Positions 23,598 through 35,325 of a DNA stretch of 64,000 bases are shown here, in pieces; the first letter of the stretch is position 1, and each line of letters begins with the position of its first letter. The notes under the pieces are model-generated. The model saw nothing but the letters and a program-made list of their open reading frames with translations. It searched no databases and was not told where the DNA came from. Origin of the DNA: Heligmosomoides polygyrus polygyrus (taxonomy: Eukaryota; Nematoda; Chromadorea; Rhabditida; Heligmosomidae); NCBI GenBank assembly GCA_947396885.1, contig OX377202.1, positions 34,773,407 to 34,837,406 of the forward strand, read 5' to 3'. The position numbers and the translations under genes are program-made.

Positions 23598-24171
23598 GGT
23601 TCACATGAAGGACTCATAAGGTGTGAGATTATTGATTACACAACTTGACCTATTCTATGCCTTCTCTATATAGTTTAGGTAGCAAAACAACGGCAAGATC
23701 ACTTTTCCCCAATATTAAGTCACGCATATGCCTCCTCATCAATGAATCGAATCTGATATGTTAGGTTTCAGAGAGGTGTATAGCGCGATCTTGGCCATTT
23801 TCAAGTTATAGAATTTTCGTGGGCTTGATCTTTAATATGTGTCTCAAGCATATTCAAGAGTTTCACTAACAGAAATATCAGAACAGTTCAAGCAATACGT
23901 GCTGTTTTAGGACACCCTGCATTTTGCCGCAAGCTCTGGTGCGTTTTCAAATTTTAGACTTCAAAAGCCGCACAAATCACTCAACACGCCCCTTTAGGGG
24001 GAAATTCCCACAAGTATTCAAGCGAAACGTGATCAAATTAATCTGTAAAATGTAGGAAATCAGACGAGGGTCTTCCGCTCCACTATCGCAGTTTCTACCG
24101 CTTATACATATGTCAGAAAAATCATATTTTCCTGCTCTTTCATGGGAGCTTTCAACTTTTACAGTGTCTTT
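23598..24171. other. No recognisable gene
   Basis: Flank between the Naiad 5' end and the RTE target duplication. I see no supported ORF or repeat. Confidence 0.4.
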
Positions 24172-24190
24172 AGTGGCAGCAAGGCTATCA
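24172..24190. repeat. Target-site duplication, left copy
   Basis: AGTGGCAGCAAGGCTATCA, identical to 27282-27300. Confidence 0.95.
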
Positions 24191-24204
24191 TCATCATTTT
24201 CATT

Positions 24205-25527
24205 AGCGTCTGTCCCGCTTGGTGGCGGGGTCCGCTCTTCTGGTGTGGTGACGCCAATTCTCCCGATCAAATGCTTGATCAGGGTGCACACCAGCCATCT
24301 TTAAGTCCAAGCGCAACGTATCTAGCCAACGTTGCTTCGGGTGTCCTCTGGGCCGCTTTCCAGGGACCACAAGAGTCAGGCGAATCTTACACACGGTGTC
24401 GTCGTTAGCGCGAAGGACGTGGCCGTACCATCGAAGACGAGCTTCGCGCAGCTTCTCGGATATCGGGGCGACACCGAACCTCTGTCGTATGGTGTCGTTA
24501 CGAACGCGGTCCAAACGCGTAACTCCAGCCGTCCACCGTAGCATCTTCGTATCCATTACACTGAGGCGGCTTTCAACTTCCTTCGGCCAGCACTCAGCAC
24601 CGTACGTCGCTACTGGGCGGACTACTGTTCTATAAACCTTCGATTTGAGGTGCTCAGGTATTGTCCTGTCGCAAAGCACCCCAGTCAGCGAGCGCCATTT
24701 GGACCAGGCTGCACTCACACGCGCATTCACCTTCATCTTTAAGCTGCCATCGGACGTGACTGTTGACCCAAGATACTTGAAAGATGTCACTCGTGAGAGC
24801 TCAGTACCATCGATCTTAATAGATCCGTGCTCATTCACATCCGTCGTCAAGTATTCCGTCTTTTTGACGTTTAGCTTGAGACCGAACAATGCCAAACGAT
24901 CGCACCACGCCTGTGCCTGTCGCTCGAGTTCGGTTTTGTCTTCACATGCAAGCATGACGTCGTTAGCATACAACAGCGTCCAAGGTGCCGCCATTTGGAG
25001 ATCTCGTGAGATTGCATCCATCACGACCACGAAGAGCAGTGGGGATAGCGCAGATCCCTGATGCACCCCTACAGAGATGGGAAACTCCATCGAGGTGCCC
25101 GCTGGCGCTCGCACTCGACTCCTGGGAAAGAGTATAGAATGCGCACCCACTCAATAAGCTCTTCAGGGATACCATGTTGTCGCAACGCGTACCATATAAC
25201 ATCTCGCGGAACGCGGTCGAAGGCCTTCTCCAAGTCCAGGAAGGCAAAATGCACCGGTTTCTGTTTCTCGCGGTGCTTCTCTAGCAGAAGACGAACGGCG
25301 TGAATGGCATCAACGGTGCCACAGCCAGATACGAAACCACACTGATTCGTGGAAAGCTGTACGACATCCCGGATACGTCCGTCGACAATTCGCTCAAAGA
25401 TTTTCATGGTGTGCGAAAGAAGACGAACTGGACGGTAACTGGCGCAGTCTGCAGGACTGCCCTTATTCTTCCAAATCGGGATGGTCGTGCTTTGCTGCCA
25501 GAGCAACAACCTGATTGAAAAACTCAG
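24205..25527 (-). pseudogene. RTE reverse transcriptase with altered YADD (YAND)
   Basis: In order: WKNKGSPADCASYRPVRLL, CGFVSGCGTVDAIHA, FAFLDLEKAFDRVP (motif A intact), a frameshift near 25123, HQGSALSPLLFVVVMD (motif B) and LLYANDVMLAC. The last has Asn in place of the first catalytic Asp of the A-D-D motif. The C-terminal domain with LRWYGHVLR and RPRGHPKQRW is complete to about 24205. Confidence 0.85.
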
Positions 25528-27258
25528 TCAGTCAGCAGGGCACCAGCCCTTCGACTTCCACAGGTCAGCTGGCAGGTCATCGGGACCAGTGGCTTTGCCT
25601 GACTTCATCTTCCTCATTGCTGCTTCAGTTTCGCTCACTGTGATCTTCTGAACGGGACCGTCTACAGGTGATGCAAAAGGAACAGCAGAATGTTCAAATT
25701 CTACATTCGAGATTTCCTCGAAGTAGTCGTGCCATCGCTTCACAGCCCTCTTACGATCCATCAGAAGATGACCGCTCTCGTCGTTAATGCCAAAGAACTT
25801 CTCAATGTCTTCTGCTTGGCGACAGCGAGCTTTGGCGAGTCGGTAAATATAACGCTCACCATCGCGCGTTTCCAATTTTTTGCTGACATCAGCGTAGTAT
25901 GCGGCTTTAGCAGCGGCCACTGCCTTCTTTGCCGCCTTCTTTGCTTCTCGATTGTTCCGCCAATTATGGACTATTTTTTCACCGATAAACACGTGATAGA
26001 GCCGTTTCTTTTCTCGGACTTTCTCTCTGACATCATCAGTCAACAGCCATGCCTGCTTGTCGAGCCAGCGTCGTCCAGGCTTCGTCGTGCCGAGTTCAAG
26101 GCGTGCGGCCCGAGTTATCGCATCGGTAGCGTCCTTCCAGGTTTCGTCGACAGTTGTCACTGTCGGCAACCGAATGCGAGAAATAACTGCCGCTTCCTTC
26201 TCTTTCAGTCGCCACCATTTGATTCTAGCCGACCCACATCGCTCCACATGTTTACACCTCGAAGGTGTGATCTTCAGCGAGCAGATCAGTGGACGGTGTT
26301 GCGTGGCAACCGTCTCATACGGCACCGTCTTCGCGTCTGTGACAAGGCCTTGGTCGCGACGCCTAACAAGGACATAGTCAATCTGCGTTTTAGCATTCCC
26401 GCTATAAAACGAGATAAGGTGGGAGTCACGCTTTCGAAATTTGGTGTTCACGATGGTGAGGTCATGTGAGTCTGCATACTCAAGTATACGCTCACCATCG
26501 GCGTTGCGCGACCCATATCCAAAACCACCATGACAGTTGTAGCCGTCTCTCGTTGCTCCGACGTGACCATTAAGGTCACCTGCCACAACAACCATATCTT
26601 GTGATGGTACTTCCGCTGTCTTCTCATCAAGCAGGGACCAGAACTCGTCCTTGGTTTGCTCGGAACAGCCTGTCTGCGGAGCATACGCAGAAAAGAAATG
26701 GCACCGTCGCTCTTCTACGGCGACAACAATCTTCATCAAGCGGTCATCGAAACGTTCTACGCTTGCAATCGCGTCACGGAAACGCTCGGAGACGATCACA
26801 CCGACACCACTGGTGGTCCTGGGACTTCCACATAGAACGGCCTTGAAGCCACGTCCTATGTCCCTTGACTTGCTGCAGGACCACCTGGTCTCCTGCACCG
26901 CACAGAAATCAACTCTTCTTCGCTCCAGTGCTTCTACCAACTCGCACTAGCGGCCCGTCAACGTACCCACATTCAACGTTGCTACGCGGATCTTGCCTAC
27001 GTTACGGGACTTTCGGACTAGCTCAGTTGCCCCCGATGCTGTCCTCGCATCAGGGACCCTCGCACACTTTTCACACTCGCCGGGCGCGACGGCTGCCGCG
27101 GATGCCGTAACATTATCTCGAGAAGTCTGAAACGCCATCAACCATATGATGTGACACAAAATGTTCGTAGGCCGGCCTGTCACTTGGGCCTGTCGCCTGC
27201 ATTCGAATGTCCGTGTTTGGCTCGGCTTGCAAAAGCAAGCAGTTTCCAGTGGCACCAC
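25528..27258 (-). pseudogene. RTE N-terminal region and AP endonuclease
   Basis: An upstream open frame (27258 to about 26948) ends with the endonuclease start motif RVATLNVGTLTGR, then a TAG, and the same frame continues with ELVEALERRRVDFCAVQETRW-like sequence. Catalytic-site motifs QETRW, VAGDLNGHVG, TKFRKRDSHLISF, QIDYVLV and QHRPLIC follow. A basic linker leads to KATGPDDLPADLWK, the usual start of the reverse transcriptase, before a TGA at about 25528. Confidence 0.85.
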
Positions 27259-27281
27259 TTGGAGGAACGGACATCGCCACC

Positions 27282-27300
27282 AGTGGCAGCAAGGCTATCA
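27282..27300. repeat. Target-site duplication, right copy
   Basis: Identical to 24172-24190. It flanks the 5' end of the minus-strand RTE. Confidence 0.95.
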
Positions 27301-29827
27301 ACTTTCAAAAAATGCTTACATTATTTGGACACTGTGGATGTACAGTCTCATTTTTATTTGGACATGGGGGGAGGGTGGTTGTTAATGTGAAGATGACAGA
27401 CTGGCATAACTACAATAAGTCCAGGTAGGAGCGTTCCATTTGTAAAAGAATAGAAAGTACAGAAACAAGGAAAGGAACACGAACAAGAGTGCAGAAAATC
27501 GGAAAGGGAGAGTCATGTCCCGTTGAAGTGATTCATTCGAAAGCTCCTTGACGCTTCTTGTTTACTATGCCACTCATTGCTTGCCCTTTCCCTGAACCCA
27601 CGTGCCGTTCTTGCAAATAAACTCGTCCCATATGAGAACAGGATCTGGAAAGAATTCCTATAGTTGCTATACTGAGAATGGAACGCTATAGAATTAAATC
27701 TGGGAAAATCTTACAGCGATTTTGCCAGGTCCTTGTCGTCCGCACTCTGGTCCCACTCTTTACCTGTCCTTTTTGTTCTTTTTCAAATCGCGTGTATCCT
27801 CTGTTCTGCAGGGTACTAATCGAGCACGACGCTAAACTGCACTGCTATTTTATATTTTAATTTGTTTACTACTCACCACGATGCGCTACAGTAAATTTGC
27901 CAGGTCCTTGTATGATGGACTATGTATGTACTTGTATTATGATGCGTTAAATTTTTTATTTATTTAGATGTTTTTGATTTGCTTTCCTCTATTTTTACTT
28001 TTTATTTTTTCTAATCTTTCATTTCTATTTTCTACTTTACACCTTAAAGCGATCCATAAAGGGAGCGGGGCTATACTTTGCTAGCGTGGATTACCAATGA
28101 AGTTTTATGGGATAGGATACAATTCGTTAAAAAACCAAGCGCCACCGTATGTTCGAAGGTCTCGTCCATAACTGTACACTCGGCAACAACTTCCTTATGA
28201 GACACAATGTGTCCGGTCCGAAATTGGACACTACCAGAGCATTGCTCTGCTCATTTCTGGACCGAGTCATAGTTAAACGCGATTGTGAGAGGGGGCCGCG
28301 AAATAAACATTCTTGAAGTTATAGTCTGGCAAAACGGTGGCGAAGGCTATCATAGCAGTCTTCTTCTTTCCTAGAACATGGGTGAAACTACGTCAAGGTG
28401 AATAAACTATCATGATAATTTTGTACAATTTAGACTTGGTCAGTCATGACATTATTTTTTCTCTGATCAGCTTCAGAGATTTGACTTGTTTTCGTTAGAC
28501 CGCGATCTATCTTAAGAGCCAAGTTTTTCACAGTACGTGCTAGTATGGAATACTCCAAAATTACAAAAAAGTTTCCTTCAATTCGATGTGTCAATCATTT
28601 GAAGAACATTACTCAAAATTTAAGATAAAACCAAGTTGTTTCATCGGCCCTGGACAGTATTGGCGGTTTGCTATGAAAATCCTGTTCCTTTGCGCTTTAT
28701 TTCTTGGTTCGTGTTCTATTTGTTTGATCTTCATTTAGCTATGATACTAACATCTCTTACAAGGATTTGTTTGGCTTATAAAACTCTTAGCTACTTTTTG
28801 TTTCACGTACTTTTTGTACATGCAATAAATGTTAAATTTTATTCATGTCAGAGTCTAAAGTTTTGTTTTCAGGCAACACTAGGAGCAGGTGGCTGGGGAT
28901 AATATAAGATTTTGCGACGAAGCTTAATAAATGTGGCAGCATGGTTCTAAAAAATCATGTAGCACACGGTAAGAGAGTTTAAAAATCAAAACATTTCCTC
29001 TTCAGATCTGATAGAGATGAGATCATATGAGAACAGATAAGAGTCCGTCACTCCATTAATTCGTACACCTTGGGTAGACTTTATGGGACAATTGAAGAGG
29101 TCTCCACTGTCTTTATAGTTTTTCTCCCTTCGATGGCTTTTGAGGAGTAATCCTCGGCGCCAATATGAAGCACCAAGGCTTCCACGTTTCCTATTCACGG
29201 AAAGTTAAACCTGACCAAAATTAGCTCTTATGATATGGCTATACGACCAGTATGCCATCTGTAACGTGCGGATGGGGAGGCAGAAAGACAGACAGACGTG
29301 GGGTAGGTGGACAGATCAGTTGCTTATCAGGCAGTGTTGCAACTTAGTTTCTGCTCGGACGGGTGTACGTTCAAGCAGCTCAGAATAGAACAGGACCCAT
29401 GCATTGCGCTATTTCTGTTGTCAGAATATCTAGGATAGCAACTCCATATTCGTTCTCAGGAAACGCTTCCTCTTTAGGCAGTGGTCGGTTGTATTTCCAC
29501 CCTTCCCAAGCTTTTAGCAGATTCCTCAAGCTTTCTGACAGCCGTCAGTTTCTTTCAAAACTTTTTACTTTGCCCATGGCAGAGGATTCGAGAAAGTGCC
29601 ATGCCCGAGGGCGAATTTGGAGCGGACCGCACAAGGCTTACAGTTATCCTTTTAGGACCACTCGTTATTATCAAATAGAGTCATGCCTTGGGATGCACAA
29701 GAACAAATGTTGTAATTTTCTGAATTTCCGCTAAAGTTTTGGGCGTGTACTAGAAAACTCCTACTAGAAAACTATCAGTCGCCAAGAGTTTAGTTCCCGC
29801 TTGTAAACTAGAGTAAAGTAAAACCTC
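27301..29827. other. 2.5 kb without a recognisable gene
   Basis: AT-rich, with short ORFs lacking motifs. The phrase TTTGCCAGGTCCTTGT occurs twice (about 27722 and 27896). It could hold introns or later exons of the minus-strand secreted peptide gene, but I could not define any. Confidence 0.35.
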
Positions 29828-29959
29828 TTTTCTACTATCAGTTATAGTATACTTGCCTTCGTTATCCTTTCGCGGTTTATGCCTACTGCCTTTCTTCTGA
29901 GCCATGGTGACTGTGCCAGCGACGGCTATAAGAAGTATGGCGAGAAGAAGGTAGCGCAT
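29828..29959 (-). CDS. Probable small secreted peptide, first exon
   Basis: The ATG at 29959-29957 starts a hydrophobic signal peptide of about 20 residues (Leu/Ile/Ala/Val core ending TVTMA). A basic mature start follows, with QKKGSRHKPRKDNE. Six bases before the ATG is GTTGTTTCAG, an excellent nematode acceptor, either for a 5' UTR intron or for spliced-leader trans-splicing. The frame is open to a stop near 29750. A GC-type donor AAG|GCAAGT near 29853 or a GT further on may end the exon. No family is recognised. Possible roles include a neuropeptide-like or secreted effector precursor, but nothing in the sequence decides this. Confidence 0.45.
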
Positions 29960-30700
29960 TATAGCTGAAACAACACAGACTTTAAAGACTTGGCAACACT
30001 CTTGATGGCTTCTGCAGTAGCAGCCCAACCACCACTGGGCAATCGCTCGGGATTAACCGACCACTGTGCTTTGCACAAGCCATTCACTCGCTCTCGTCGC
30101 GGACTATGAACATGCCCTAAGTGGTGTAATGATATGCCACGTTTTATACCATTCAAGAGCCACAGATGTGCCTAAGCCTTGCAGGCTAGCGTGATTCATC
30201 AGTGAAGTGTAGCTGCCACCAAATTTCGTACGAAGAAAAGTTAAAGTCCTCTGGCTGGTCTAGATATGGGGTAGTCTGACATATCAGCACTTCTATGAAG
30301 GCTCGTGAGATCTCAATTCGAGTTTAATTGATGTAAGGGAAATTACTAGAGACAGCAATTAGGGAACTAGAACAGCTCAATGCTGAGGACAGGACAATGT
30401 CAAGTACTGCTCAACCTGCTTTTATTCTGATGGTGGCCGCTGAAACTACAAATGGCTGACAGGGCTGCCCAAATACCAGTTCTTAATTAAACAGAACCCG
30501 TTTACAGTCACCATGCCCCAAAATGGTTACAATGTAGAGTATAACGTGAAAGCAGAGGTGCGATAATGTAGCAACTTGATCGAATTTCTTATGGGAGCAT
30601 TTATGCATCTTAACCTCTTTAGGTTGCTCGTATGCGAAACCGCAATGGAGCGAACATGGCGCGCGCATGACAGGGAGGGTTACACTACGGCAAATGCTCA
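29960..30700. other. No recognisable gene; upstream of the secreted peptide
   Basis: Possible promoter region of the minus-strand peptide gene. No defined element is seen. Confidence 0.3.
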
Positions 30701-30987
30701 GGGGCCGGATTCATAAAGGCAAAGGGGTGGAGGCAAATACTACCCCCATTTACCTCGACGGCCCTTACCCGCCACTTTCTCTGAACATAGATCTGTTTCT
30801 GTATTCATGACAGCCAAAGCAAGGGTTTTGTTATACTGCTAATTTCTAACCCAAGCATCCCTCCGCTGGCCCGATGTCAGCTCTGAGCTGGCAACGGGCC
30901 AGCGGAGGGATGAAATCGCGAATCGCGCGTAAGAGTGGGGTAAATTTTGCACTTACCCGCTGGTAAGTCCTTCGTGAATGCGGCCCC
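30701..30987. mobile_element. 287 bp foldback MITE, GGGGCCGNATTCA ends
   Basis: The ends are GGGGCCGGATTCATAAAGG and, reversed, GGGGCCGCATTCACGAAGG. An inner hairpin (ATCCCTCCGCTGGCCCG with its complement, about 30855-30912) forms the core. Its termini resemble those at 54245-54426 and 12462-14516. Confidence 0.75.
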
Positions 30988-31621
30988 AGGTAAATCAATG
31001 ACGATACAAACGGAGGCATGTTAGATGGGGGGGGGGGACAGAAGAGTGCTCCGGCTTTTTCCATGTTGCTGTGTTGCAAATAGGTTGGAGATTACATGCC
31101 ACGCTTTTCTCAACGACGGGTATTTAAGGAATAGAAATAGAAGCACTGTGGTCCAAGCTAATAGGATAGTTGTGTACGTATTCTACTTTCAATCCTCGGC
31201 TTTTGGAAAGAAGCAGAACTATTCGTATAAACAACTCTTCGTTTAAAAGCAATTAGCTTCTTCTCCACATCCTGGACAAACATGCCGTATACGACAGACG
31301 TCACCCACTCCGTAAATCTATCTTGGACGCGGCCGCATTTTTCACTTGTTGGCCCATGTTTGTGCAGCTTTGTCACTCATCGGAGAAACACCACATGAGA
31401 GAAGAGGTTTTAGCTGAAGCATCGAAATAAAGGAGAGCTGGATAGGATTTGCATGCCGTAGCAATGTGTGAGCTGCGTTAGTCTCTCTCACATCGGCAGT
31501 CGCAGGAAAAGTAAAATTAAAGAGTTATTCAACAGCAACAATACCGCTCCTGTCTTTTGGTTTTTGGGCGGAATAGACGGGAAAAAACTGCCGTTTTAGC
31601 CGCCTTTCTATAACTCCTTTC
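30988..31621. other. No recognisable gene
   Basis: Contains a G run at 31027-31036 and short ORFs without motifs. Confidence 0.35.
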
Positions 31622-32345
31622 AAAGTACTTACTTACGTACTTACATTGATACTTTGTTGGTCCTTTTGTCGGCTGGAGGTCTTCTCAGTGGGAACCACAA
31701 CGCTTCCAGTCCGCTCGACCTTTGGCTGCATGCACCCAGTGAGGCAGACTCCGCTCTCTGAAAGATCTTGAGAATGAGTCTGCCCGTCGCGTTGGCGGTC
31801 GTTCCAGTGGTCTCTTATGGTCTCTCGGAGCCATTCTGTGACACGGAGACTCCATCTGTCGTGCTTTCGTCGAGGCAGGTGTCCGGCAAAGCGATATTTG
31901 AACTTCTTCATGTACAGCAGCGGATCTGCTAATTGCGACTTCTCCCGTAGCTCCGAGCTTCGTAGACCTTCTTGCCATTGCTGACGAAGGCTTGTCCTCA
32001 GAAGACATCCCTCCAGAGCACGATGCGTAGTTTGCATTGCTCTGGCGAATGTCTTGTTGTCGGGCCAGGTTTCCGTCGCGTAGCACATCGCAGGCAGTGC
32101 AGAGGCGTTGAATATCGAGGCATGAGGCCGGCATCTTTGACCTGATCGGTGACTTCGCGAATCGAACTGAAGGCTGCCCATGCTGCGCGTCTCCTGCGGG
32201 CGATTTCAGAAGCGAGGTCGTTATCCATGTTCAGCTCTCTTCCCAGATAGGCGTAGAAGTCGACCTGTTGTAGAGCGACTCCATTTAACCTTACGAGTTT
32301 AACCTCACACCACTGGTTGACCATAAATTGCGTTTGATGATCTAT
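31622..32345 (-). mobile_element. RTE 3'-end fragment (reverse transcriptase C-terminal domain)
   Basis: Minus-strand frames contain YAYLGRELNMDNDLASEIARRRRAAW-like sequence (YLGRE-N-M-x-NDL pattern) and LRSSELREKSQLADPLLYMKK, matching the C-terminal domain of the RTE at 19401-21911. Two frames are needed, so at least one frameshift is present. The 3' end has TAAGTACGTAAGTAAGTA-type short repeats. It is truncated at its 5' end. Confidence 0.8.
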
Positions 32346-32429
32346 CCAGTGATGTAGGTACCATTCAGCGTTTCTTAAAAAAAGTTCATGCCGTGACCTA
32401 TACAGAATGTGGTAGGCTTTGCATGGTGC

Positions 32430-32775
32430 ACTTTCTCATAAAGGATAGGATAAAGGACGGCGTTACTCAATCCCTTCTGGGATGCGCCAGAAGGGATTGA
32501 GTAACGCCTGCGCCATTCTACTTCGGGGATGTCGTGGAGGCGACATGAATGCGTATTCGGCCATACAATGACTTGCGGTGGCCAGCCGATGAACATGTCA
32601 GCGCCTTATCCTTCCCAGACAAGTCTGGTACCAATTCACCGACCCTGGAGGTATGGAAGGCTTGGTTGGCCTGGGCGGAAAATCCGAACCAGGAATCTGG
32701 TATCGGGTGCACGCGACAGTCGCGCCTCCTCCGACTGCGCTACACGCACCTACTGCGCTACACGCGACCCACTTT
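32430..32775 (-). mobile_element. tRNA-derived SINE
   Basis: Read on the minus strand, TAGCGCAGTCGG (32742-32731) fits the polymerase III A box, and GGTTCGGATTT (32690-32680) fits the B box, about 40 bases apart, in a tRNA-like context. A second A-box-like TAGCGCAGTA lies just upstream (about 32760). The unrelated tail ends in a perfect hairpin and ATCC-type short repeats. It lies next to an RTE fragment; RTEs commonly supply SINE machinery, but no shared tail is shown here. Confidence 0.7.
32459..32508. repeat. Perfect 22 bp-arm hairpin in the SINE tail
   Basis: The arms 32459-32480 and 32487-32508 are exact complements around GATGCG. The same sequence adjoins the assembly gap at 35126. Confidence 0.95.
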
Positions 32776-34218
32776 TTCATAGCTAGTGAAAAATTATGAT
32801 CAATTTGGTCTATTTCTTTGTAAAAATTTCCACATCTAGATTACCAGTTTCACCATATAGCGGCTCGAAAAGTATGAGCCTCCGAAGCCACCTACACGGT
32901 CAGTTGTTTGTGAGAGAAGTGATTTTTGTCAAATTATGTTGATGTTGGAAACCTCGCCTTCAGGAGGGCGGGTCGCTAAATGAGAAGTTCACGAGAGTGC
33001 TCTGTCACCATCCACCTTGTTGTCTCCTTGGCTTGGTGGTGGGATTGTAACACCGGTAAACAAGCGCCTTAACTCACGATCAGTAGGAAGCATGAAATGG
33101 CTCCAACATAATATCGGCTAAAAAAATTGTTCTGGAATGGAAAACGTTTGGATCCGGTGATTTTCTCTGTGAATTCCGAGTCTAATAATGTTAGTTTCTA
33201 TACTGTCTAGTACGGTGTGAGCCACGACTAGGGCGACCGCCATTCCACACCGTTGTAGTGACCTCACGCGACCACCTTAATGTCTAATGCCGCCCAGTAG
33301 GCATCTTGCCGCCTCTGGAGGTCCTCATTACACTCGACCTCTTATTGATCTTCACCAAATATACGATGAGGTTTTTTTTAAATGAACGCTATCCCTCTTA
33401 ATTAGCAAAAACTCCAGTACCCTTGAATTCGCTGTGATGTATAATTTTGCTCAACTTTCATCTTACCTTTGACCTACATTTTTCTCTATGGTGCATGTAT
33501 TTTTTCTTAGATACTCAGCATTTAAAAAATTTAAAAAATGAGCTGCTTTCTTCGATATCTCTCTGAGTAGGGAAAGTCCTGCTTCAGTAAAAAGAATTCC
33601 ATGAAAATCTGAAGCGTTCGACTCGGCTCGCTCCGTTATCGTTGCAAAGAAACATGCAGGAGCACATTCTGTTTAACTAGTCATAAGTTACCACAACTTC
33701 TGTTTTTTTCAAATATATCTTCCAACATTTAAACATCAAGCATCAACCATCAACAACATCAAACAATATCAACACGAAAACTTGAATTCAACCAGTACCA
33801 AAGAGGCAAACTCCATTCCATATGTCTAAGATAGAAAACTGAATAACAATATAAAGTTGGATTGATTATTCTGAACTGTTCGAAGTCCATAACTAACTCA
33901 TTTCTCTAAAATGCAGCAGGTGCTTTTTCTTTTTTCGACGCAGTTGCCTCTCCCTAAAGAAGTTTTGAGTAAAGATACTGCTCTAGTTGATTTTAAATTA
34001 TTTTTCCTGACTCTCCATATTGTTCCTACGTATAACGGGAACTTGTTGAGTTACAGTGGAACTATTAAATTTCATCTTATTCTTCAATAATCTATGTGAA
34101 TATTTTGGCCTGGAATAACTATTCAAGTAACGGCTCGGAATATCGTTGATTCCCAATTCATCATCCTCTTGTCATCATCATCTTCCCTCATTGTCTATCT
34201 GTCAAACGTCCTTTCCAG
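32776..34218. other. No recognisable gene; should hold the 5' exon(s) of the Cys-rich gene if that is real
   Basis: AT-rich. An ATG at about 33912 begins a weakly hydrophobic stretch, but no convincing donor follows. Confidence 0.3.
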
Positions 34219-34391
34219 ACCATCGCCCGAAGTGCGTTCCAGTTTTCAAGAGGCACATGAGAGACGGAGCCTGCTCGGCTGGTGCGTGTCTGAATGGTTT
34301 GTGCAGGTGCCCTGATAATTCGAATTGTTTCCTGCCAAGCGTTTGTAGCCATTCTGTTTCTTTAACGGGCCAAACAAGTGAAATTCAATGA
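34219..34391 (+). CDS. Terminal exon of a possible Cys-rich secreted protein
   Basis: The exon follows a strong acceptor, CCTTTCCAG (34210-34218), and ends at TGA 34389-34391. It begins in phase 1 and encodes about 56 residues with a compact Cys cluster, KCVPVF... then ACSAGACLNGLCRCPDNSNC and a last Cys in SVCSH. This spacing resembles small EGF-like or EB-type secreted modules of nematodes, but the exact family is not recognised. The upstream exon with a signal peptide was not found. It could also be a pseudogene fragment. Confidence 0.4.
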
Positions 34392-34932
34392 CATTTATTG
34401 ACTGGCAAGTGATACTTTATTGTCTTTTTCAATCACATTTGTTTCAAACTAATGCTTACATTTCTTTTTTTCAATTTCCTCGTTTTTAAAAAAGGTCGAG
34501 AAATAATAGAGAAATAGAGAAGGGAACGGCTAGTTTTTTGAGGAGATATTTTTCTAGACCGTTTATTCTCACTTGTGTGCCGATCTTCGCATTTTTTCTC
34601 TCATGTGAACTTCCTTGCCGGCACCAAACCCACCTTTCTGTTTCAGACAAGTCACGGAGAGGTTCTGTTAACATGCCCGGCACAGAAGTCTGCCAATTGA
34701 ACGCCTGTTTTTTCGAAGTCATGTTCTTCTGGCGAGGTTTTTTCCGCGCCTTCGCTGACTGCAGTGTTCCCTTTGATTCTCAGGTTCCACATAGGCACGA
34801 AGACGCACAGTTTTGTGTTTGTCAGTGATTAGAGGGTTATCGTGACGCGTTGATCAAAAAATCTGCCATTTCTCAAAATCTCCAAGTTTTTAAACTAGGT
34901 TTTTTCGTATCCGCGCTCTCTTCGGCATTTCC

Positions 34933-34992
34933 AAGAGTACTGCGTTTAATTTTGCTCCAACCAAGAGTACTGCGTTTAATTTTCGCTCCAAC
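34933..34992 (+). repeat. Two-copy 30 bp tandem repeat
   Basis: The unit AAGAGTACTGCGTTTAATTT plus ten bases occurs twice, with a one-base indel. Confidence 0.8.
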
Positions 34993-35078
34993 AGTTAAGA
35001 CTTATGAGAATTGCGCGTCCACACTACTATATGAAAAGGGACCACAGGTCGTAGGCATGCTGATTCAGCTTAAAAAAG

Positions 35079-35125
35079 GATAAAGGATAAAGGACGGCGT
35101 CACTCAATCCCTTCTGGGATGCGCC
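35079..35125 (-). mobile_element. Second SINE tail copy, cut by the gap
   Basis: AAGGATAAAGGACGGCGTCAC onward matches 32450-32487 as far as the loop-side end of the hairpin, where the Ns start. Confidence 0.75.
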
Positions 35126-35325
35126 NNNNNNNNNNNNNNNNNNNNNNNNNNNNNNNNNNNNNNNNNNNNNNNNNNNNNNNNNNNNNNNNNNNNNNNNNNN
35201 NNNNNNNNNNNNNNNNNNNNNNNNNNNNNNNNNNNNNNNNNNNNNNNNNNNNNNNNNNNNNNNNNNNNNNNNNNNNNNNNNNNNNNNNNNNNNNNNNNNN
35301 NNNNNNNNNNNNNNNNNNNNNNNNN
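35126..35325. other. Assembly gap (200 N)
   Basis: Exactly 200 N, probably an arbitrary size. The left edge is inside a perfect hairpin sequence known from 32459-32508. Confidence 0.98.

Larger units (their letters stand above)
24191..27281 (-). mobile_element. Full-length RTE-like non-LTR retrotransposon with 19 bp target-site duplication
   Basis: AGTGGCAGCAAGGCTATCA occurs exactly at 24172-24190 and 27282-27300 on either side, which defines both ends. The minus-strand 3' end is an ATGATGA-type short tail. One coding frame spans an N-terminal stretch, the AP endonuclease and the reverse transcriptase. It differs in sequence from the family at 19401-21911. It is inactivated by a TAG near 26948, a TGA near 25528, and frameshifts near 25508 and 25123. 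Confidence 0.9.
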
